Assembly (NCBI RefSeq): GCF_000143535.2
Contig: NC_037319.1
Coordinates: 744,001-808,000 of the forward strand
Source of the DNA: Botrytis cinerea B05.10
Taxonomy: Eukaryota > Ascomycota > Leotiomycetes > Helotiales > Sclerotiniaceae
Length of the DNA stretch: 64,000 bases
Direction: 5' to 3'
The notes beneath the pieces are model-generated. The model did not search any database. It was not told where the DNA came from and was given only the letters and a program-made list of their open reading frames with translations. How positions within the stretch are numbered: the stretch's first letter is position 1; each line of letters opens with the position of its first letter. The position numbers and the translations under genes were made by a program. Positions 56,891 through 64,000 of the stretch are shown piece by piece.

Positions 56891-59430
56891 ATGCCTCCAA
56901 AAAACTCTCGTAAGCAATTTCAGCGCGGCGAGGAGGTCATGCAGGTTGACGATCCCAAAAATCAAGCTTTTAAAGCTCAGCCTGTCACAAAAAGCAAAAA
57001 GAGATCAAACACAGTTCGCCCTTCCATTGAAAATGGTCCAATCGAAATTGATTCTGATGATGAGCAATCCCGACCATCAAAAAAATCTTGTTCAGGTATG
57101 CAGAAATTCTGATTATCCAGTCTCCCGAGTTGGCGACTGTCCGAACTTTAGATGCAGAGTGACTAACCGCTCAATAGGTCCAGCCGCGCCAAAATTGAAC
57201 AATCGTGCTGCGAAGCAAAAAGAACCTCTGTTGGAAGCCAGACAAGAATCAGAAGAAAGTGACTCACTAGAAGTGATTGCCTGTCCAAATTTACCGCGGA
57301 AGAAACTTCTTCAACCATTCGCAGATGAAGATGCGGACGTGTACATTGTACTGATTCCGAAGAACCCCAAATATACATTCAGAATGCACTCGCATATCCT
57401 GAAGCGTGCCTCGCCGTGGTTTGCTAAGCAATTTCAGGAAGTTTCTGTCGTCGAGATGAATAAAGACACAGCTGCTATGATTACTAGAGACACTGGAATC
57501 AAGTATAGATTTGAACTTAGGCTTGATGATCACCTTGGATATCACGCGTTGAAGCGGGTGGTGAGTAATTTTTCTCGCTATCTGAAACTCACGTACCTCC
57601 ATGTTGAACTTGAACACACAGAGCTAATATCTGTAGGGCCTCACAATGTACAAGGAGCAGCCTCAAGCTGTCTTCAACAGAGCTATTTCCACAAATGGCT
57701 ACAACCACTATTCCTTCTCTGGCAACGGTTCATCTAACTCGCTTCGATCATCTTTATCTTTGCCACAATGCGATGGCTCGTGCGACGATATTGAAATGGC
57801 AAATACAATGGGTGATCATAATGCATCTACTGGTCTTGACATGGTCACTCTCCTTCCATGGCCAAGTAAACTTTCGCCTACTCAAGACTCTGTCAATGAG
57901 ATTCAAGAAAATGAGAGTGTCATCAAGTCAGAAGAAGATACCACTACTTTATTGAATAGTGCCGAGCTTGATCTGCCAGCCCAGAACAAGACGGAGGAGC
58001 AAGTTGCTACACCACCTACAAGTCCCAGCAAGGCAGAAATTGTACAAAACACAGATCAAACAATATCTCATGGTCCACCGGTTGACACAGAATCTCAGGC
58101 TCCTCTTGCAGACCAGAGAGGTTCAAGAGCTGACCTGGATATCAAAGTAGAAATGGGATTCAAGGAGCAAACTTTCTCGCTAAGCCTTCTGGAACACAAG
58201 TCGCCGGAAAGACAACTTGAAGATCTTTCAAATGCGGGAGACAAGTTGAACGAGCAATTTCGCCCAGTACTACAGCCAGATGAGATGCCACCAAGTCGCC
58301 AAGTTTCTCCTGAAGAGCAACTTCAGGATGCTATTTCAAAGGAAAATCCAGTAGGACCCGGAACAAACCCCGAGGAAGCACAACTTGCTGCAACTTCGCC
58401 TTTGAAGCAGCAATTCAAGGCTGAATCAATTGTTGAAACCCCTTCTAGCAATAATATCGTTACCAAAACAGTTGATACTACCATAGAATATGCAAACAGC
58501 AATAATTCAAACCAAAAGCCAATTGATCAACAAGCTCTGTTAGAAAAGGTTGGAATTCTCGACGCATATCACTCCCTTTTTCTCTGCTGCTACGGTTGGT
58601 TTCCTACAATTTCCACAGCAGACATTTCAGCTGCGATGAAACAGATCTCGACGTTGGTTAAGGTCGCTACCCTCTACCATTCATTAAAGATTGTCAGACC
58701 TCACATCGTGTCCTCTCTCTTTTCCCACGGTCGCAATTTGTACTCAGCCATACGTGAAGATCCCCCCCGTTTCTTGATACTAGCAACCAAGCTTCAATGC
58801 GCCCTCATCTTCAAGGAAGCTCTCATTCATATCGTAGGACAATACCCCTCCTGGCCATGGCCCACTAAGAAGAGTCAAATGGGTCCTGATCTTGGCAAGG
58901 TCGTTTCAATGAAATTCGACGATCTCCAACACATGATATTCAAAGTCAATGGCCCACTCTTTCAGAGCTGTGTCGTTAAAGACAAATTGAGAGTCAGCAT
59001 CAACAATTTGGATCGGTCAAACTTTGACATTTGGGTTATTGTTCAAATCTGGCATGATTGGTTCTCTCAGCAATTACGCCATTGCACGCTGGTTCAACAC
59101 CACGAACATAGAAACGTGGAAAAGAACATGTATAGGCTCATTTCTCAAGGCGGTGATGCGTATCTCAAGATTGACGATGTTATGGCAATGATTGAACCAT
59201 TCAGAGCCGGCTCAGAGGCGAGAGAGTGGGGACATTGGGAGAAGGATCAGGTTGAGGTGCAGTTGCGTATCTTAAAAGAGTATGCCGCGATCAGAGTCAA
59301 GGATTTATTGGAAAATGAGTTGATGGGTGAAACCGGCGGAAATGCTGGTGAAATCGAATATCTCACATGCACCAAGGTCGGTGAACACGAGTTGCCATGG
59401 GTTGAAGCACCATTTATCATTGAGGATTAG
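56891..59430 (+). CDS. BTB/POZ-domain protein, large, unknown role
   Basis: Three exons: 56891-57095, 57178-57560, 57637-59430, about 793 residues. Exon 1 encodes a basic, Lys/Arg-rich N-terminus with QAFKAQPVTKSKKRS. A BTB-like block begins near residue 118 (DADVYIVLIPKNPKYTFRMHSHILKRASPWFAKQF), and exon 3 resumes at GLTMYKEQPQAVFNR, keeping frame 0. A long Glu/Gln/Pro/Ser-rich disordered middle follows (residues ~200-480). The C-terminal ~300 residues are ordered (EKVGILDAYHSLFLCCYGWFPTIS and LKIVRPHIVSSLFSHGRNL), the helical fold usual after fungal BTB domains. Such proteins bind partners or act in ubiquitination; no specific role can be given. Confidence 0.82.
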
Positions 59431-60082
59431 GGCTAAAATTGGGGATGAGGCAAATTACTGGAATGAGTGCGAGAACCGAAAGGAATAATAGGTTGCTTCA
59501 CACTGCTGAGGATATCTGATGGCTGGAAGTTACTCGTGTGAGCCTGTATCTTCAACCTATGGACATTCCGACGTAAGCAAGCGATGCCACATCTTTCGCT
59601 TATTATTTATCTATCTTGCGAAGTATCGTTATTATTTTTTCCTTCTTTTATTTTATTTTGCTTGATGGAGATGGATGGAGACGAATGGAAAATGGGATAT
59701 TACTTACTTATTATTATTTGCGAACACAATATCAGATATGAACTGCTTTCATCATAGCGGACGGAACGGACATGCACGAAGGAATCCGAGAGGGGAAATC
59801 AATAGCTAGAGAAGATACTTTTTAACAGATCAAAAGAATGAATGAAAATTTCCTTTTCAATATTATCATGATATTGTTCCTTAAGCTTGATCCTATCACA
59901 AATCATCCTAAATGTGACCTTATGGACAGAGATCATGTTATGTATGATTAAATCATCCAATAAACGCCCCTCTTCAATATGCACCAGACCTTCCCGTTGT
60001 AACCAGCTCGGAAAACGCCAATCCCGCTAGAGTCTTATATATACCCACCCAGCTTATTATAGTATTCCGCATTCATAGATGA
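59431..60082. other. Intergenic between convergent genes
   Basis: No gene supported. Contains a T-rich run near 59634-59660 that may mark a 3' end. Short minus-strand frame at 59799-59984 lacks support. Confidence 0.5.
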
Positions 60083-61368
60083 TCATTTCAAACTCCCGCC
60101 AAATAAATCTTGCTCTTCTTTTAATCTCTGCTCCCGCTCCATCTTCCTCTTCTTGATAATCTTCTCTTCATCTTCTCCATCTTTACCCTCTGCTCCCTCC
60201 CTTTTCATTTTTTGCAGCCCGACTAAATCTGCCTTTTCGGGATTCCTGCATTTCTTTAATTTCTTAACTAGGGCTTGGATTTCTTGTCTTTGTTCGGGGG
60301 TTTGTTCTTCGGGGATTGAGGAGAGTGTTTGAGCGAGATTTTTAATTAGGGTGAGGAGTTTTTGGTAGGTAGATGTTGCGGTGTTTGTATCTGGATTCGA
60401 AGGGTTGTAGGATTTTAGCGCGAGGTAGAAAGTGGCTAAAGGGGCGGAAGCGAGATAGAGGGATGCGAACATTATTTGTGAGGGCGTGTAGTGGAAATAG
60501 GAATCACATAGTAGCGCGCTTGTTTTCAGATAATGACGCGCGCGTCCGTGGCTTTCTAATGTTAAATTGTGCATATTTTCGGGTCTTTGGGGTTCGAGTT
60601 CTGCGGGGATGGGAATTTTGTGGGTGGAGATGGCGAGGAGTTCCATGATGGCTCCTTCGAGACCGCGGTAGGGGTGGCGGATGTCAAACTGGAAGCGGAG
60701 GCCTTGGGTTAAAAGAAATTCTGAGGACAGAATCTCTTCGGTGGTTGTTTTGCCTATGTCGCTCGCGAATCTGGTGATGCGGAAATAGTGGTTTTCTGTC
60801 TTGGTGGCGAAGAAGAGACCGGTTTTTAGAATGGTAGTGGGTGTATAGGTCATTAGACTGTGACTTATGTAGAAGCGGCGGATGTATTGAATTGCTGTGG
60901 CCTAGGGTGGGAAGAGATGTTAGGATATTTTTTGAGCAAAGACAAGTTGCGCATATTGCCATTTAGAAGACAGCTACCAGCATTCCATAACGACAAGTAG
61001 TCGGTCTAATCAAACTAAAAAATCTCCGCATGAGAAGAACGTACCTTGACCTCAATCGGCACACCCAAATGATCCCCCAGCTGTAGCGTCTGTCTACAAT
61101 AATAATCCAACAACTTCAATTCCTCATCCACCGTCAAACAATCCACATCTCCATCCGGTAGCGCAGTACTAGCAGACCTGCTATTCTCTGCTTCACTATT
61201 ATCATTTGAGGATGCAGCACGAGCTTCTCTGGCGCGTCGAACGGCATCTCGAACTTGGGTTGTAGCTAGGGCATTTGTGCTTTCGCGTAGGGAACGGAGT
61301 GCGGACGGTGTGTATGACCAGTGACGATACTGAGTAGAAGTACGATAGCGGGCGTCTTCGTTGGACAT
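60083..61368 (-). CDS. ccl1: Cyclin H, TFIIH-associated CAK subunit (Ccl1)
   Basis: Minus strand, two exons: 61368-61045 and 60901-60083, about 380 residues. The start SNEDARYRTSTQYRHWSYTP is the hallmark opening of fungal cyclin H. Two cyclin boxes follow: EELKLLDYYCRQTLQLGDHLGVP and then AIQYIRRFYIS, TYTPTTILKTGLFFATKTENHY in the first; FLLTQGLRFQFDIRHPYRGLEGAIMEL in the second region. The C-terminal third is a long helix with KKLKKCRNPEKADL and a Lys/Arg/Glu-rich end. With Kin28/CDK7 it phosphorylates the RNA polymerase II tail and helps activate cell-cycle kinases. This is a housekeeping gene and looks complete. It is divergent from the carnitine gene on the right. Confidence 0.9.
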
Positions 61369-61846
61369 GGCGAATCTCGGGGAGGATTAGTGAAAGTGGT
61401 TATGGCGCATGGTTGGGTTGTGAGGGTATGGAGTATGGATAAGAAAGAGGTTCATGGCTATTATTTGTAAGGTGGGAGCTTGGTGCAGCGGTGGTGGAAA
61501 TACTTTGTTCCGTCGATTGGCTGGCTTGACGTTGTGCATGTTTTGGAATGCTTGCAGGGACGTATAGATTGCAGGACATTTGTCAAAATAGCATAAATGT
61601 AGAAGATTTGAACTTAACAATACTTTTATTGCTGTCCATCAAGATATAGACATCTCAATGTGACATGTCAATTCCGTTAACTGTGAAGCACCATATTCCT
61701 GTCATACGGCAACCTGAGCCGAGGCAATGGTGGGCACCGGAACACATCCAAGGTATATGACAAGATGAAAGCTTCAAAGAAATCCATTTTGGCAACGATA
61801 TTGTGTGAATCAACCATGATATAAAGCAACTGAAGATCTTCCCAAC
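61369..61846. other. Divergent intergenic region, cyclin H / dioxygenase
   Basis: About 480 bases between oppositely directed starts. Likely holds both promoters. No gene or clear box. Confidence 0.5.
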
Positions 61847-63983
61847 ATGTATCGCTCCATCATTCGGATTCATCGAGTCAGCCGTGTGGCTTCTCGTCGC
61901 TGTTACAACAGTGGACCTAAGATAAGTCACGATCCCACTTTATCAGCAAAAGATGAAGACAGCAACACGCATACAAAAAGGGTATATGCCCAACCTGCTG
62001 CCCCAAATTCACCCGAGGTTCAAGACAATTCGTACTCTTCATATAAACGTTCCAAAGGCCAGTTTGTTTACGATGCCTCTCATGGCCCACCTGTACCCTT
62101 GCGAAAGAAAACTCGTCCTCCAACTTTCATACGGCCTCTTCTCAGTACTGAACTTTCTACGCAGCAAAAGGCAAACCAAGAGTTGATAAACTCAGCAGCT
62201 GATCTTGGGGAAGAGATTGTTCATCCAAAGTTAGGAAAGGGTTATCGAGAGAATCTTCGTTTGCTCGATAATGGAGCATTCATGCCAATCAATTTTGCTG
62301 AAGGACCGGATTCGGTGTAGGTGTGCCCATTTTGGTTTGTCCCTGGCTTTGAGAGCTAACAGATTTATAGTCCACGTCGATGGCTAAGGTAAGGAATGGC
62401 GGAATTCGCCAAGAAATTCAATCTCTTGTCTTCTTGAGAACTACACTGATGATCTTTTAGAGACAATTGTCGTTGTGCAAAGTGTAGACGTCCTGATACT
62501 ATGCAGCGAGAAGTAAACATTTTCTCGGTAAATGCCCCAATGGCCGACTATTGTGGGCTCTAGTCTGACAACTCATTAGTCTGACCTCAAAGTTCTCCCG
62601 GAGTCAATCAACAAAGCCAAGAAGGAGGGCCTTGAAGTAACATGTATGCACTTTGTCTTGCGTCTATTTTCATTGCTAATATTCCACAGGGCTCGATAGC
62701 GTAGATAATGATGCCAAGTCAGATCATGTTACTGTTTACCCATGGGACTGGCTCCACAAACATCAGGTTTACCGCGCCGCAGAGAAGTTCCAGTCTCCTA
62801 GAGCTTCAATTGTTAGTAGCACTCAGGGAGGAGATAATTCAGCGGAAGTAGAAGTTCCAATACCCGATCCAGAGTAAGTGCATCCCAATAATCATGTTCG
62901 ACAATTTTCTGATATCTCTTGTAGTAGCCATGAAGTCGTTCTTTGGGATTCACTTATAGGAAAATCTCCACCTACTGTTAACTATGAAGAAGTCATGGCT
63001 AGTGAAACTGGCGTAGGAAAATGGACACGTATGATTGTAAATCTTCAAGCCATTCCGATCTCACATGATCTGTTGCTAATTTCACTCAGCACAACTATGG
63101 CTTCTGTTTCGTAGATGGGGTTCCAATATCTCCTGAAAAGACTCAAGAGCTTCTCGAACGTATTGCTTTTATTCGACCAACACATTATGGTAAAACCGAA
63201 CCATTGTAGTATGATTCATCATTACAAATAGACTAATGTATTTAGGTGGATTCTACGATTTCACATCCGATCTAACAATGAAAGACACAGCCTACACCAG
63301 CGAAGCTATCGGTCCTCATACCGATACAACCTACTTCACCGATCCCGCCGGTCTCCAGATGTTCCATCTTCTTTCTCATACCGAAGGAACTGGTGGTGAA
63401 TCTCTCCTTGTTGATGGCTTCTGGGCTGCTCGCTTGCTTCGCAATCGCCACAAAGATGCTTTATCAAAAATAGCAGTTCCTTGGCATGCCAGTGGGAATG
63501 ATGGTATTAATATCACTCCAAATAGACCATACCCTGTTCTTACCATGAATACAAATCGTGCGGCGACGCAGATTAGGTGGAATGAGGCGGATAGAGGCAC
63601 GATTCATCCCGGATACTCCCAGGAGTGGTATGAGGCGGCGAAAGCATATAATGATAGGGTTAATGATCCAAAGCTACAGTATTGGTCGCAACTTGTACCT
63701 GGACGGGCTTTGAGTGAGTAGAAACAGTTGTCAATCAATAAAGTCCCCGATAACTAATACTTAAGCAACAGTTTTCGACAATTGGAGAGTTCTTCATGGA
63801 AGATCAGAGTTTACAGGCAAAAGACGTATATGTGGTGGATACAGTGAGTTAAATTTACTTCAAAGATATTTCTTCTTGTGCAATCAAAGATACTAACAAG
63901 ATACAGTTAACCGTGATGATTATGTTTCGAGATATTTGAACACAAATTTCACTCGTGAACAGATCTTGGAGAAGATACTATGA
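61847..63983 (+). CDS. Trimethyllysine dioxygenase (carnitine biosynthesis)
   Basis: Ten exons: 61847-62316, 62371-62388 (18 nt), 62461-62527, 62580-62643, 62690-62873, 62925-63036, 63090-63189, 63246-63713, 63772-63843, 63907-63983; about 543 residues, complete. The N-terminus (MYRSIIRIHRVSRVASRRC) looks like a mitochondrial presequence. Then comes the N-terminal zinc module WLRDNCRCAKC (Cys166, 168, 171), and the TauD-type Fe(II)/2-oxoglutarate core with HTD at His363/Asp365 and distal His503 in NWRVLHGRSEFTGKRR. CGGYINRDDYVSRY is the usual TMLH ending. It hydroxylates N6-trimethyllysine to 3-hydroxy-trimethyllysine, the first step to carnitine. Gamma-butyrobetaine dioxygenase is the close alternative; the GGYxNRDD ending favours TMLH. 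Intron 1 and intron 2 are very short and the tiny exon 2 is inferred from frame. Confidence 0.88.
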
Positions 63984-64000
63984 TAACGGATATTATAGCT

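Noticed and set aside
1..64000. rRNA, CRISPR arrays, tRNA genes or intact transposons
   Set aside because: Looked for but found no supporting structure; the A/T-rich island has no terminal repeats or transposase remnant that I can see.

Overview
The window looks like nuclear DNA of a filamentous ascomycete. Genes are split by short GT-AG introns of about 45-120 nt, often with a CTAAC-like branch site. Intergenic DNA is A/T-rich, and the families are typical of Pezizomycotina. Gene style and content suggest Leotiomycetes (Botrytis/Sclerotinia-like); this is an inference, since no marker gene was compared. All exon joins below were made by hand from GT/AG sites, frame continuity and family conservation, with no transcript data.

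Layout. 1-8.6 kb: a flavin amine oxidase (+), a secreted sedolisin-type peptidase (-), and a small unknown protein with an N-terminal hydrophobic stretch (+). 9-17.3 kb: a calpain-like protease (+), a tiny basic protein (+), a divergent folylpolyglutamate synthase (-) and an unknown 233-residue protein (-). 18.6-24 kb: a Baeyer-Villiger-type flavin monooxygenase (-) and a flavin-dependent halogenase-like protein (+) are transcribed divergently from one intergenic region. 25.5-33.5 kb: a large Ser/Thr-rich wall or mucin-like protein (-), a secreted histidine acid phosphatase (-) and an O-methyltransferase (+). 33.5-36.5 kb: a short tandem repeat, an A/T-only-looking island and what appears to be a decayed membrane-protein gene. 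37-48.4 kb: a lipid-droplet serine hydrolase, a large CorA-like membrane protein, a KCTD-like BTB protein (-), a promethin-like hairpin membrane protein, and a SAP-domain protein carrying four copies of a repeat I do not recognise. 49.4-64 kb: a dynamin-like GTPase, a Gfo/Idh/MocA oxidoreductase followed by an amidohydrolase, a BTB protein, cyclin H (Ccl1) on the minus strand, and a complete trimethyllysine dioxygenase (carnitine synthesis) at the right edge.

The most interesting parts are (i) the monooxygenase/halogenase divergent pair, with an O-methyltransferase 8 kb further on, which looks like a set of tailoring enzymes without a visible backbone synthase; (ii) the halogenase's Cys-rich C-terminal tail; and (iii) the SAP plus four-repeat protein. 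Most of the rest is ordinary housekeeping or secretome content. I saw no rRNA, CRISPR array, convincing tRNA or intact transposon.
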